Source: an uncultured Lachnospiraceae bacterium (GTDB lineage Bacteria; Bacillota; Clostridia; Lachnospirales; Lachnospiraceae). Taken from it: 41,585 nucleotides of DNA. Position 1 is the first letter of the stretch. The number at the start of each line of letters is the position of its first letter. Location: contig CAJTMC010000036.1 of NCBI GenBank assembly GCA_910577115.1, forward strand, positions 1-41,585, written 5' to 3'. The notes below the pieces were generated by a model, which was not told the origin of the DNA, did not search any database, and saw only the letters and a program-made list of their open reading frames with translations. Below, in pieces: positions 24,348 through 33,270 of this stretch. The position numbers and the translations under genes are program-made.

Positions 24348-25988
24348 ATGAAAACAACAAAGAAGTCTAAGTCTAATTTTATTATGCAGGGAGGCATTCT
24401 TGCGGCAGCGGGAATTATTTCCAGAATCATCGGTCTTGCGCGGCGTTTTCCGATGGAGCATATTATCGGGGATAAAGGGAACGGATACTATGGCGTGGCA
24501 TATGAGATCTATGCGATTATGCTGATTGTTTCATGCTATAGTCTTCCGCTTGCAGTGTCAAAGGTCGTGTCCGCAAAAATGAGCAGACGGCAGTACAAAA
24601 GTGCGGAGCGTGCGTTTCAGTGTGCGATGATTTTTGCGGTTGTGGCAGGCGGAATTACCTTTTTTGTTTGTGAACTGTTTGGCGATGCGCTTGCTGCCGC
24701 GATGAATGAGCCGATGAGTGCAATGGCTCTTAAGGTATTAGGCCCCGCGCTTTTGATTGTTTCCGTTATGGGTGTGCTCAGAGGCTATTTTCAGGGACTT
24801 GGCACAATGGTGCCGACAGCGGTTTCACAGATATTAGAGCAGATTTTTGTGTTGGTTGGAAGTATCACGGGAGCCTATGTTCTATTCAATTACGGCGGAA
24901 AGGTCGGGGTACTTCGCCACAACGAGGATTTTGCGCCTGCGTATGGTGCAGCAGGCGCGTCGATTGGGCCTGTGATTGGTTCTGCAATTGGCCTGATCTT
25001 CCTGTTTCTTGTTTTTTCGGTGTACAGGAAAGGCACGAAAGCACAGCGCATTAAGAGTGCGGGACAAAATGCGGACAGCTATGGGCAGATTTTCAGAATA
25101 ATCCTTTTGACAATCCTTCCAGTGCTTTTAAGCACGACGGTTTACAATATCAGCAATGTTCTTGATATCAAAATATACAACAGTGTAATGGTACAGAAGG
25201 GGCTTTCCGATATTAAGGCGTACAATGTGGGCGTGTACTCCGGAAAATACAGGGTGCTTGTGAACGTGCCGATTGCGCTTGCAAATGCAATGTGCTCCTC
25301 AATTGTTCCGGTGCTTACGGGGCTGATGCAGCGGAAGGAATATGGGCAGGCAAAAGATAAAATTAATCAGGCGATGCGTTTTACCATGCTTGTAGCAATT
25401 CCAAGTACTGTCGGGCTTACTGTTCTTGCGCGTCCGATTATCTCGACACTGTACCGGGGAGAAGTCGATATGGCGGTAAACATGCTTCATGTCGGTTCGA
25501 TATCCGTCGTATTTTACACGATGTCAACGCTGACAAACGGTGTGCTGCAAGGGATTAACAGAATGAAAATACCCGTAAGAAATGCAGCAATTGCGCTTGT
25601 GATACACATTGTATTTTTGTATCTTGCCTTACAGCTTGATGTGGGAATTAACGCGTTGGTTTATGCCAATATTCTGTTTGCGGTGATTGTCTGCGTGCTG
25701 AATGCATTAGCGATTAAAAAGTATTTAAGATACAAACAGGAGTATGGGAAAACCTTTGTGGTTCCTGCGATAGCAGCGGCTATCATGGGAGTTGTAATTG
25801 GTTTAATCAGTATGCTTTTGTCAAAACTTGCGGGGAATCTGATCACCGTTCTTGCAGGTATTATGATTGGCGTAGTGGTTTATTTTGCAGCGCTGATCTT
25901 ATTAAAGGGAGTAAATGAGCAGGATTTGAGGAGAATGCCTGGCGGAAGAACGGTTCTTACGATTGCGAAACGGTTTCGGCTGATGTAG
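24348..25988 (+). CDS. SpoVB/MurJ-type polysaccharide flippase (MOP superfamily)
   Basis: A membrane transporter of 546 residues with about 14 TM helices, of the multidrug/oligosaccharidyl-lipid/polysaccharide superfamily. The N terminus FIMQGGILAAAGIISRIIGLARRFPM (about 11-36) is the typical start of SpoVB and YtgP-like proteins. In spore formers such proteins flip lipid-linked peptidoglycan precursors for cortex synthesis (SpoVB) or for vegetative wall (YtgP/MurJ); several paralogues per genome are usual, so I give no symbol. GGGGG lies 6-7 bases before ATG. It starts 20 bp after ybeY and is probably in the same operon. Confidence 0.85.
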   Translation: MKTTKKSKSNFIMQGGILAAAGIISRIIGLARRFPMEHIIGDKGNGYYGVAYEIYAIMLIVSCYSLPLAVSKVVSAKMSRRQYKSAERAFQCAMIFAVVAGGITFFVCELFGDALAAAMNEPMSAMALKVLGPALLIVSVMGVLRGYFQGLGTMVPTAVSQILEQIFVLVGSITGAYVLFNYGGKVGVLRHNEDFAPAYGAAGASIGPVIGSAIGLIFLFLVFSVYRKGTKAQRIKSAGQNADSYGQIFRIILLTILPVLLSTTVYNISNVLDIKIYNSVMVQKGLSDIKAYNVGVYSGKYRVLVNVPIALANAMCSSIVPVLTGLMQRKEYGQAKDKINQAMRFTMLVAIPSTVGLTVLARPIISTLYRGEVDMAVNMLHVGSISVVFYTMSTLTNGVLQGINRMKIPVRNAAIALVIHIVFLYLALQLDVGINALVYANILFAVIVCVLNALAIKKYLRYKQEYGKTFVVPAIAAAIMGVVIGLISMLLSKLAGNLITVLAGIMIGVVVYFAALILLKGVNEQDLRRMPGGRTVLTIAKRFRLM

Positions 25989-26073
25989 ATGTATCGTAAT
26001 AGATGAATAAAAATTGAAAATAAGCTGATACTATATCAAAGACGCCTGATGTTTAAGAGTTGGATGGAGGCTG

Positions 26074-26748
26074 ATGATGAAAAAAGGATATAAGATTGGC
26101 TTATTTTTTGTATGTATCATGATTATAGCGCTTGTGGCTGTGCTTGTATGGAAACGTCATACAATGAGCGGATTTCCAAATGAAAATGCACAAAATAACG
26201 ATGATATTGTGCATGATAAGACGGGCGCAAGGAATATGGAAGCAGATCAATCGGATAATGGGAATGAAGCGTACTTACAGGATTTGCAGGCGCAGAGCAT
26301 CAATATGGTCACGACCTGCGATACAATCTGTGTGTACGAAAATATAGATAAAAAAGACGGGGCCGTATCGACGGAGGAGCGAAAACTTCCGGCAAAGTAT
26401 ATCGGTCTTACGCGGGAGCAGCTTGAGGCCGCCCTTTTGCAGGACAGTCAGACGATGACGCTTGAGGATAAGGAGAAGGGATTTAAGTCACAGCATTTGG
26501 AGCTTTTTTCGGCTGACCGGATTAAGGTATTGAGAATATATGATACCTCTAAAGAAACGGCAGGTTTTTATATTATGGAAGTTGACGGAGAAATCGGTGT
26601 TTACAGAGAGGACAAAACAACGTTATATTTTCGGACGGGGCTTGATCCCAAATCACTTCCTGCTGATGTGTTAAACGAGGTTCGGGCGGGAAAATATATG
26701 GATACGGAGCTTCAGGTGTATCATTTTTTGGAGTCGTATAGCAGTTAA
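26074..26748 (+). CDS. BofC-like C-terminal domain protein, membrane anchored
   Basis: A bitopic protein of 224 residues with an N-terminal TM helix (about 7-26), a low-complexity linker (about 30-70) and an exported alpha/beta part. That part ends with FYIMEVDGEIGVYREDKTT, TLYFRTGLDPKSLP and a GKYMDTELQVYHFLESYSS tail, the pattern of the BofC C-terminal domain. In Bacillus BofC controls proteolysis of pro-sigma-K in the forespore; the full BofC N-terminal domain is not evident here, so only the domain relation is claimed. GGAGG precedes the ATG-ATG start; either ATG (26074 or 26077) would fit. It lies downstream of a sporulation-type flippase, which suits a sporulation role. Confidence 0.72.
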   Translation: MMKKGYKIGLFFVCIMIIALVAVLVWKRHTMSGFPNENAQNNDDIVHDKTGARNMEADQSDNGNEAYLQDLQAQSINMVTTCDTICVYENIDKKDGAVSTEERKLPAKYIGLTREQLEAALLQDSQTMTLEDKEKGFKSQHLELFSADRIKVLRIYDTSKETAGFYIMEVDGEIGVYREDKTTLYFRTGLDPKSLPADVLNEVRAGKYMDTELQVYHFLESYSS

Positions 26749-26805
26749 AAGCGGAAAAATTGTGTGCAGGCACAGATTCGCAGTAAGATGAAAGAGGATA
26801 ACAAT

Positions 26806-28053
26806 ATGCGTAAAGTGATAGTAACGGGCGGCGGTGCGAGCGGTCTTACTGCGGCAGTCTTTGCAGCAAGAAACGGTAATCAGGTAACAATTCTTGAGCA
26901 TAAGGACAGGGTCGGAAAAAAAATTCTGATGACCGGAAACGGTAGGTGTAACCTCACAAATATGAGTGATTTTCATGGAAAGTATTATAGCAGTGATGAG
27001 AAGTCGCTTCATAAAATTTATGACACACTTGTCAGTTTTGGAGCAAATGATGCACGGGATTTTTTTGAAAGCATGGGACTTTATACGAAAGAGAAGAAGG
27101 ATGGCTGCGTTTACCCGGTATCCGAGCAGGCGTCTGCTGTGCTGGATGTGCTGCGGTGCGAGTGTGAAAGGCTTGGTGTGCGGACAATTACCGGATGTGA
27201 GGTACACAGTATCACTCCGTATAAGAAGGGCGGAAGAGTAAGTGTTCGTTATTTGGAAGAAAATGGGAAAAAGAGGCAGGCAGAGTTTTCCTATGACAAG
27301 CTGATTTTGGCGACGGGTGGAAAAGCTGCGCCTGTATCAGGTTCGGACGGCTCGGGATATCAGCTTGTCCAAAAGCTTGGGCATAAAGTGATAAAGCCGC
27401 TTCCGGCGTTGGTGCAGTTACGGTGTGAGGGCAGTTTTTTTAAGGCTGTGTCAGGTGTGCGTGCGCAGGCGGGGATTACGCTTTACATAGACGGCAAGGC
27501 ATCGGCTTTTGAAGAGGGTGAGCTGCAGCTTACGGATTACGGGATATCGGGGATACCGGTGTTTCAGTTTAGCCGCGTGGCGGCAAGGGCGCTGGACAGG
27601 GAAAAAAGGTGTGAGGCAGGGATCCATTTTCTGCCTTATGTGGAAGATTTGGAGGGATTCATAAAGCAAAACGTTGACGGGGAAAGATACGGGTATAAGA
27701 CCGTAGAGGAGCTTTTGGGGGGAATGGTACATAAAAAGATTGCGTCAATAATTTGTAAGAAAAATAAAACGGGTGCGGGTGTGAAAGTGTCAGAGGCAGG
27801 CAAAGAAGCAGTGCGCAGGTGCATTTTGGAGCTGGCTGATTTTCGGGTGAAAATTATTGGTGCCAATCCGTTTGAGCATGCGCAGGTATGCAGCGGGGGT
27901 GTGCCTCTTGGCGAGGTGAGTGCGTGCTTTGCGTCAAAGTTTTGCAGGGACGTATATCTCGTAGGAGAGCTTTTGGATTGTGACGGGATTTGCGGAGGCT
28001 ACAACCTGCAGTGGGCGTGGGCTACGGGCGCAATTGCGGGAAAGAGTGTGTAG
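26806..28053 (+). CDS. NAD(P)/FAD-dependent oxidoreductase, HI0933/YhiN family
   Basis: A flavoprotein of 415 residues with the N-terminal FAD motif VTGGGASGLTAAVFAARNG (about 5-23). The family segment KKILMTGNGRCNLTN (about 43-57) and the C-terminal GGYNLQWAWATG FAD-closing motif are both diagnostic of HI0933/YhiN. The substrate is unknown in the family. The start at 26806 has AGAGGAT 6-7 bases upstream; the longer frame reaching back 14 codons is unlikely. The next gene, also FAD-dependent, starts 9 bp after its stop with an AGGAGGG site, so the two are cotranscribed and may share a redox task. Confidence 0.88.
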   Translation: MRKVIVTGGGASGLTAAVFAARNGNQVTILEHKDRVGKKILMTGNGRCNLTNMSDFHGKYYSSDEKSLHKIYDTLVSFGANDARDFFESMGLYTKEKKDGCVYPVSEQASAVLDVLRCECERLGVRTITGCEVHSITPYKKGGRVSVRYLEENGKKRQAEFSYDKLILATGGKAAPVSGSDGSGYQLVQKLGHKVIKPLPALVQLRCEGSFFKAVSGVRAQAGITLYIDGKASAFEEGELQLTDYGISGIPVFQFSRVAARALDREKRCEAGIHFLPYVEDLEGFIKQNVDGERYGYKTVEELLGGMVHKKIASIICKKNKTGAGVKVSEAGKEAVRRCILELADFRVKIIGANPFEHAQVCSGGVPLGEVSACFASKFCRDVYLVGELLDCDGICGGYNLQWAWATGAIAGKSV

Positions 28054-28061
28054 GAGGGACA

Positions 28062-29711
28062 ATGATAGCAGTTAATCAGTTAAAGATAGAAATACATTTT
28101 GAAAAACAAAAAGCGGTTGCGGTGGATAATGACACGCTTCGGAAAAAGGCGGCAAAGCTTTTGGGAATCAATGCTTCGCAGATTTGTGAGGCAGTAATCT
28201 TAAAGCATTCGATAGACGCACGGAAAAAGCCGCAGTTATTTCATGTGTATACGCTTGGCATAAGACTGAAGGACGAAGGGCTGGAAGAAAAGGTTATAAA
28301 ACGCTGCAGGAATGCGAATATTACCATGTACAATGTGAAGCCTTACATATTTCCCAATAGTGGTATAGGCAAGCTTGAGGAGCGTCCCGTGGTGATTGGC
28401 ATGGGGCCGGCAGGGCTTTTTTGCGGGTATATGCTTGCGAAATACGGTTACAGGCCGATTTTGTTAGAACGCGGCTATGATGTGGAGACAAGGACAAAGG
28501 CGGTCGAAGACTTTTGGGAAAACGGAAGGCTTGATCTTGAATCCAATGTACAGTTTGGCGAAGGGGGAGCGGGGACGTTTTCGGACGGGAAGCTGAATAC
28601 GCTTGTGAAAGACAAGAATGGAAGAAACAGGGAGGTGCTGCGTATTTTCGTGGAGTGTGGTGCGCCTGCTGACATTTTGTATGAGAGCAAGCCGCATATT
28701 GGAACGGATATCTTAAAAAAAGTGGTCGCGAATATGCGGGAATTTATTATAAAAAATAACGGAAGTGTCAGATTTGGGGCAAAGGTCACAGGCTTGGAGG
28801 TCGTAAACGGTGTGTTGACAGGCGTTCAGATAAATGACACGGATGTCATAAAAACAGGGAATGCGGTACTTGCGATAGGGCATAGTGCGCGAGATACGTT
28901 TGAATATCTTGCACGTAAGCAGGTATCAATGGAGGCGAAAGCATTTGCGGTCGGAATGCGGGTGGAGCATCCGCAGCGTTTGATTAATGATAGTATGTAT
29001 GGGAGCGAATGCGGGAATGACCTTCCTGCGGCGCCTTATAAGCTTACTGCGAAAACGAGTACAGGGCGCGGTGTGTATTCGTTTTGTATGTGTCCCGGTG
29101 GGTATGTTGTGAATGCGTCAAGTGAGGCGGGGAGGCTTGCCGTGAATGGAATGAGCTATTCGGACAGGGGAAGCAGGAATGCAAACAGCGCGATTATTGT
29201 ACAGGTTTCACCTGCGGATTTCGACAGCAGCGAACCTCTGGCAGGCGTGGTGTTCCAGCGTCAGCTTGAGGAGAAAGCATATGCGCTTGGCAAGGGAAAA
29301 ATACCAGTACAGTATTATGGAGATTTTGTACAAAATAAACCTTCTCAGGACAGGGAGGAATACAATAAGCCATGCATCAAAGGCGGATATCGGTTTACAA
29401 ATCTGCGCGGTCTTTTGCCCGGGGAATGTGAAACGGCGTTTCTTGAGGGAATGGAGCAGTTTGAAAAAAAAATCAAGGGATATGCCAGTGAGGATGCCAT
29501 TTTGTCAGGGATTGAGAGCCGTACTTCGTCACCTGTAAGAATCCATCGCGGCAAAGACCTGCAAAGTCCTACGGTGCAGGGGCTTTATCCTTGCGGAGAA
29601 GGCGCAGGATATGCAGGAGGTATTACCTCGGCAGCAATGGACGGTATCCTTGTGGCAGAGAAGATTGCTTCGCAGTATCAGCCGCCTGCGGAGTGTACGG
29701 CAGAATCATAA
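28062..29711 (+). CDS. uncharacterised FAD-dependent dehydrogenase (COG2509 type)
   Basis: A flavoprotein of 549 residues. An N-terminal alpha/beta domain of about 90 residues precedes the FAD motif PVVIGMGPAGLFCGYMLAKYG (about 108-128). Then come the family segments FGEGGAGTFSDGKLNTLVKD, CGAPADILYESKPHIGTD and the C-terminal CGEGAGYAGGITSAAMDG. These match the conserved FAD-dependent dehydrogenase family COG2509, whose reaction is not known to me. The start at 28062 follows AGGAGGG at ideal distance; the open frame reaches back 24 codons into the previous gene. It forms a tight pair with the HI0933-family gene. Confidence 0.87.
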   Translation: MIAVNQLKIEIHFEKQKAVAVDNDTLRKKAAKLLGINASQICEAVILKHSIDARKKPQLFHVYTLGIRLKDEGLEEKVIKRCRNANITMYNVKPYIFPNSGIGKLEERPVVIGMGPAGLFCGYMLAKYGYRPILLERGYDVETRTKAVEDFWENGRLDLESNVQFGEGGAGTFSDGKLNTLVKDKNGRNREVLRIFVECGAPADILYESKPHIGTDILKKVVANMREFIIKNNGSVRFGAKVTGLEVVNGVLTGVQINDTDVIKTGNAVLAIGHSARDTFEYLARKQVSMEAKAFAVGMRVEHPQRLINDSMYGSECGNDLPAAPYKLTAKTSTGRGVYSFCMCPGGYVVNASSEAGRLAVNGMSYSDRGSRNANSAIIVQVSPADFDSSEPLAGVVFQRQLEEKAYALGKGKIPVQYYGDFVQNKPSQDREEYNKPCIKGGYRFTNLRGLLPGECETAFLEGMEQFEKKIKGYASEDAILSGIESRTSSPVRIHRGKDLQSPTVQGLYPCGEGAGYAGGITSAAMDGILVAEKIASQYQPPAECTAES

Positions 29712-29799
29712 CGATTTGTTGTTTTACTGGACTTTTTGGCTGGTTGGGATTAGAATAGATATGGCTTATGACCGAATACATACATTGGAGGAAGAAACG

Positions 29800-30654
29800 G
29801 TGGACGATTTACGTGCAAATTTGAAGGATAAAAAGAGAGTGGTTGTAAAGATTGGTTCGTCCTCTCTGCAGCATATGGAAACGGGAGACCTTGACTATAC
29901 AAAAATGGACATTCTTGTAAGGGAGCTTTGTAATATCAGAAATCAGGGAAAGGACGTTATTCTTGTGACATCGGGTGCGATTGGGTGTGGAAGGAAGGCG
30001 CTTCATCTTAAGCCGCCTCTTACGCTTGCGCAAAAGCAGGCGTGTGCGGCAATCGGGCAGGCAAGGCTTATGACGACGTATCAGAGGATTTTTTCCGAAT
30101 ACAGTCATCAGGCGGCGCAGATTCTGATGACGCGCCACACGATTGTTTCGGATTTAAACAGGAGGAATGCGCAGAATACCTTTCACGAGCTTTTGCGCAT
30201 GGAGGCAATTCCGATTGTCAATGAGAATGATACGACTTCCACATTTGAGGTGGAGGATGTAATCGGCGATAACGATACGCTCTCGGCGCTTGTTACGGCG
30301 CTTACGGGAGCAGATTTGCTGATTCTGTTGTCGGATATCAACGGGCTTTATACGGATGATCCCAGACAGAATGCAGATGCAAAGTTTATCGAGCGCGTGG
30401 ATACGCTGACGGACGAGTTAATCAGCATGGGGAAAGACACGACGGGCAGCAGTGTCGGTACGGGAGGCATGGAAACGAAGCTTACGGCGGCAAAGATTGC
30501 AACATATTCCGGAGCCGATATGGTTATTGCAAACGGAGCCGACGTGCGGGTAATTCACCGCATTATGGAAGGCAGAAATTATGGAACCATTTTTAAGGCA
30601 AATAAGAATGAGAACTTTGATTTTGCTCAGTTTGTTGATGAATTGCATAAATAA
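29800..30654 (+). CDS. proB: glutamate 5-kinase
   Basis: It phosphorylates glutamate to gamma-glutamyl phosphate, the first step of proline synthesis. From GTG 29800 the product is 284 residues, starting just before the kinase motif KKRVVVKIGSSSL (about 9-21). Further signatures are LVTSGAIGCGRKAL, IVNENDTTS, FEVEDVIGDNDTLSA and GTGGMETKLTAAKIA. There is no C-terminal PUA domain, unlike the 367-residue E. coli enzyme; short forms are common in Firmicutes. GGAGGA lies 7 bases before GTG; an ATG at 29761 would add 13 residues but lacks a ribosome site. The usual partner proA is absent: a terminator and a convergent gene follow at once. Confidence 0.93.
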   Translation: MDDLRANLKDKKRVVVKIGSSSLQHMETGDLDYTKMDILVRELCNIRNQGKDVILVTSGAIGCGRKALHLKPPLTLAQKQACAAIGQARLMTTYQRIFSEYSHQAAQILMTRHTIVSDLNRRNAQNTFHELLRMEAIPIVNENDTTSTFEVEDVIGDNDTLSALVTALTGADLLILLSDINGLYTDDPRQNADAKFIERVDTLTDELISMGKDTTGSSVGTGGMETKLTAAKIATYSGADMVIANGADVRVIHRIMEGRNYGTIFKANKNENFDFAQFVDELHK

Positions 30655-30676
30655 GTTGTAGAAGGATAAATTCATT

Positions 30677-30704
30677 AAACGCAAGCCGTCAGGCTTGCGT
30701 TTTT
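30677..30704 (+). terminator. terminator between proB and the convergent antiporter gene
   Basis: AAACGCAAGCC (30677-30687) pairs with GGCTTGCGTTT (30692-30702) around a 4-nt loop, with a T-run after it. The T-run overlaps the stop codon of the minus-strand gene. It should terminate proB and, less efficiently, the convergent transcript. Confidence 0.88.
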
Positions 30705-32295
30705 ATTCTCGATACGTAACTACCACATCATTTTCCATAATTACCGTTTTACCGTCCGGTATCAGAGTCTCCTCGCCGCGAATAATCATGGCAATCAACT
30801 CGTCCGGCGCAAGGCTTAGTTCAAAGATGCTGTGATTACACCAATTGTTGTCGCTGTCAATGCGTGTTTCTATTAATTGTTCGCTGTCGCTTGGTTCATA
30901 GGCGGGAACACTTAATATAATTGTGTCGTTAGCCAGAATGCGTGTATCGCCCTTTGTAATAATAGTTTCATGGTTTCGCTTAATCATCAGTGCGAGAGAA
31001 CCGGTCGGAAAGTTTACTTCACGTACAAGCCTGTTTTCGTAGTTATGCCCTTTGGGGATAAACATGCGCATCAGCGTAATGGCGGAGTCTTCCTGATAAT
31101 CGTTGAACGTCTTTCTGACATCGGCGCTATCGTCAAGCATATTCAGCCTTGAAGCAACACTAGGCAGAAGCGTGCCCTGAACCGCCACGGAAAAGAGAGA
31201 CACCATAAAGACAATGTGAAACAGGTTGTGAGGCATTATAATACCGCTTGCGACTGCCATAATTGCAAACACGGAAGAAGAAGCGCCGCGCAGTCCTGCC
31301 CAGGATACCAAAAGGCACTGCCAGGCGGAACAGCGAAAAGGCTTTAGCAGTAAAAAGACTGCTATGGGACGGGCAATCAGCGTCAGAATGATCGTGATAA
31401 TCAGCGCGGAAGGAATGACTGCGGGCATTTGGTGCGGGAAGGTCAGTAGTCCTAACAGGAAGAAAATCAATATCTGTGCAAGCGTGGTGACACCATCGAA
31501 AAATGCGATGAGTGTCGCTTTGCTTTTTATGGGACTGTTTCCGATGCATATTCCCATGATATAGACGCTGAGATAAGCATTTCCGCCAGAAAGCTGAGAC
31601 AGGGCATAGCAGATTAACAGCATGGCAACCATAAAAATGGTATCAAGTCCTTCCGATATTAAGTTTGTTTTCCGAAGCAGTCTGATGGTTAAAAATGCAA
31701 AGGCGGCGCCGATAAAAGTACCAAAGGCAAGCTGTAAAACAATCTGCCGGAAAATATGATCGGCTTTTCCTGCGCTGATGATTTCAACTGCTATAAAGGT
31801 CAGCATGTACGCCATTGGGTCGTTGCTTCCGCTCTCCATTTCAAGGAGCGAGGCGCTGCCGTCTCTTAGGTTTAGTTTTTTCTTACGGAGTATGGCAAAC
31901 ACACTTGCGGCATCTGTGGAGCCGAGTACCGCCCCGACCAAAAAACTCTCAAGCCATGTATATCCAAGAAAGAACTGCACAAAAAGAGCAGTTACGACAG
32001 CAGTGACAGCTACACCGATTGTTGACAGCAGTATGGATTTTACAGCCACGCTTTTAGCAGCCTTCCATTTCAGGTTGAAGCCGCCGTAAAACATGATGAA
32101 AAGCAGCGCGATCGAGCAGATGTCCTCCGCCAGTCTGTAATCGTCAAACGGTATTTTAAAAATTCCGTCGCTTCCGAAAAGCATACCGATAAACATAAAC
32201 AAAATCAGCGCAGGCATACCGAATTTTCCCGAAAATTTCTCAGCCAGAACGCAGAGTAGTATTACGATTGCAACAAGCAGCAGTGTAATTGTCAT
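30703..32295 (-). CDS. potassium/proton antiporter, CPA1 family (NhaP2/CvrA-like) with RCK_C domains
   Basis: The 530-residue protein has about 12-13 TM helices and a soluble C-terminal part. Conserved antiporter motifs are VGAVLGSTDAASVFAIL (about 121-137) and LLEMESGSNDPMAYMLT (about 149-165), with the Asn-Asp ion pair. From about 400 on it is cytoplasmic: one TrkA_C/RCK_C-like domain (NFPTGSLALMI...GDTRILANDTIILSV) and a second (SLAPDELIAMIIRG...GKTVIMENDVVVTY). It probably expels K+ or Na+ in exchange for protons; RCK_C domains of such antiporters can bind c-di-AMP or other ligands. AGGAGG stands 5-6 bases before ATG. Two small membrane-protein genes directly upstream on the same strand may be accessory. 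Confidence 0.88.
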   Translation of the reverse strand: MTITLLLVAIVILLCVLAEKFSGKFGMPALILFMFIGMLFGSDGIFKIPFDDYRLAEDICSIALLFIMFYGGFNLKWKAAKSVAVKSILLSTIGVAVTAVVTALFVQFFLGYTWLESFLVGAVLGSTDAASVFAILRKKKLNLRDGSASLLEMESGSNDPMAYMLTFIAVEIISAGKADHIFRQIVLQLAFGTFIGAAFAFLTIRLLRKTNLISEGLDTIFMVAMLLICYALSQLSGGNAYLSVYIMGICIGNSPIKSKATLIAFFDGVTTLAQILIFFLLGLLTFPHQMPAVIPSALIITIILTLIARPIAVFLLLKPFRCSAWQCLLVSWAGLRGASSSVFAIMAVASGIIMPHNLFHIVFMVSLFSVAVQGTLLPSVASRLNMLDDSADVRKTFNDYQEDSAITLMRMFIPKGHNYENRLVREVNFPTGSLALMIKRNHETIITKGDTRILANDTIILSVPAYEPSDSEQLIETRIDSDNNWCNHSIFELSLAPDELIAMIIRGEETLIPDGKTVIMENDVVVTYRE

Positions 32296-32339
32296 TCCTA
32301 TCCTCCTGTATCTTAATCTAAAAAAGTGAATGCGGTGCC

Positions 32340-32483
32340 TCAGTCATACATAGATGCATGATATTTTACCTTGCGGTAAATCTTGTAAAAAAGTACTGCA
32401 AAAAGCGATATAATTATGTAAACTGTAGATAACGCGCCGGTAGCGCCTCCAATAAAAACTAAAATCCATAATCCGATATTCAT
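32340..32483 (-). CDS. small membrane protein, 47 aa, upstream of the antiporter
   Basis: A short frame of 47 residues begins MNIGLWILVFIGGATGALST. It has one long hydrophobic helix (about 4-33) and a basic end, YKIYRKVKYHASMYD. AAAGGAAC precedes its ATG, in the same context (GAAAGGAACAAA) as the neighbouring small gene, whose stop lies 3 bases upstream. That coupling, the ribosome site, the TM-plus-basic-tail design and the position before the antiporter support a real gene. I know no family for it. It could assist folding or regulation of the antiporter. Confidence 0.6.
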   Translation of the reverse strand: MNIGLWILVFIGGATGALSTVYIIISLFAVLFYKIYRKVKYHASMYD

Positions 32484-32486
32484 TTG

Positions 32487-32624
32487 TTAATTTGTTCCTT
32501 TCTCTGTATCGTTGTTTTGATTTTCCGGGTTCGTTTTTTGGCTGCCGCCGACCTCATAAATGCATGTAAAGACTCCTGCACCCAAAGCAATGACAACCAT
32601 AATTCCAAATATAATATTTTCCAT
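32487..32624 (-). CDS. small membrane protein, 45 aa, upstream of the antiporter
   Basis: A 45-residue product, MENIIFGIMVVIALGAGVFT..., has a single TM helix (about 4-24) and a hydrophilic, Asn/Lys/Glu-rich tail (about 27-45). AAAGGAAC stands 7-8 bases before ATG. The open frame extends 17 codons further upstream, but that part has no ribosome site. It forms a tandem pair with the 47-aa gene (3-base spacing) and then the antiporter, all on the minus strand. No family is recognised. Confidence 0.6.
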   Translation of the reverse strand: MENIIFGIMVVIALGAGVFTCIYEVGGSQKTNPENQNNDTEKGTN

Positions 32625-32755
32625 ATTTTTTGTTCCTTTCGTTTTATGCATAAGATATGCAAAGAAAACGTCCAAAGCGTCTGTATCATAGTGTCAACAG
32701 GGGACGACAAAAAGACGCTTGTGACGCGTTGGTTATTTTGGATATTATTTATTAT

Positions 32756-33196
32756 TTAGGAATTATGTTTTTTACCGTCCTTGCGGTGAATATATTGAAG
32801 AGTTCTTAATCTGCACTGATTTTGGCGTGAACCTTGCAGAGAAAAGATTGTGAAGAAAATAGCAAAAAGAGTGAATGCGCCGGTTAAAAAGAGCATGATT
32901 GAGAGCGGATTAAGGCGCATGACTGTCACAGTGCGTGGGGTTTGCCTTGCAAGCGTAAATTCACCAAGTCCTGTGAGCCTGTTTTCTTCATGGTAGATGT
33001 GCGAGTTGAATACTCCGTCTGACGCGTGCATAACAGCAGCGGCGCGGGTCTCTGCGGCACAAGAAAAAGAGGAAGACGGGAGAGGTTCTCCACAGTGCAT
33101 TCCTGATGTGAACATGCTCACATTGAACATACTCAAATTGAGCATGGATATGAGTAAAACAATGCAAAAAAGCTTTGTATGTATTCGGCTCTTCAT
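32756..33196 (-). CDS. exported/membrane protein of unknown function, 146 aa
   Basis: No family is recognised. An N-terminal signal-like hydrophobic stretch (about 8-30) is followed by a Ser/Ala-rich extracellular part with two Cys (CGEPLPSSSFSC), then a TM helix (about 97-120) and a short basic tail with LQYIHRKDGKK. The topology suggests a small extracellular loop and a cytoplasmic basic end. AAAGGAG lies 7 bases before ATG and a promoter stands about 45 bp upstream. Its stop is 131 bp before the start of the 45-aa gene, with no clear terminator between, so it may be part of the antiporter transcript. Confidence 0.65.
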   Translation of the reverse strand: MKSRIHTKLFCIVLLISMLNLSMFNVSMFTSGMHCGEPLPSSSFSCAAETRAAAVMHASDGVFNSHIYHEENRLTGLGEFTLARQTPRTVTVMRLNPLSIMLFLTGAFTLFAIFFTIFSLQGSRQNQCRLRTLQYIHRKDGKKHNS

Positions 33197-33241
33197 CGCG
33201 CAGCTCCTTTTAACGGTTTGTTGTAAAACAACTCATTGATT

Positions 33242-33270
33242 ATAATAACAAAAGAAGAAAGAATGCGCAA
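33242..33270 (-). promoter_or_regulatory. putative promoter of the 146-aa gene
   Basis: Read on the minus strand: TTGCGC (33270-33265), a 17-bp spacer and TATTAT (33247-33242), about 45 bp before the start codon. The leader contains a GTTGT/ACAAC hairpin. Confidence 0.55.

Noticed and set aside
32675..32720. AAGCGTC/GACGCTT inverted repeat as terminator between the 146-aa gene and the small membrane genes
   Set aside because: Seven pairs with a loop over 30 nt and no T-tract on the minus strand; unlikely to terminate.
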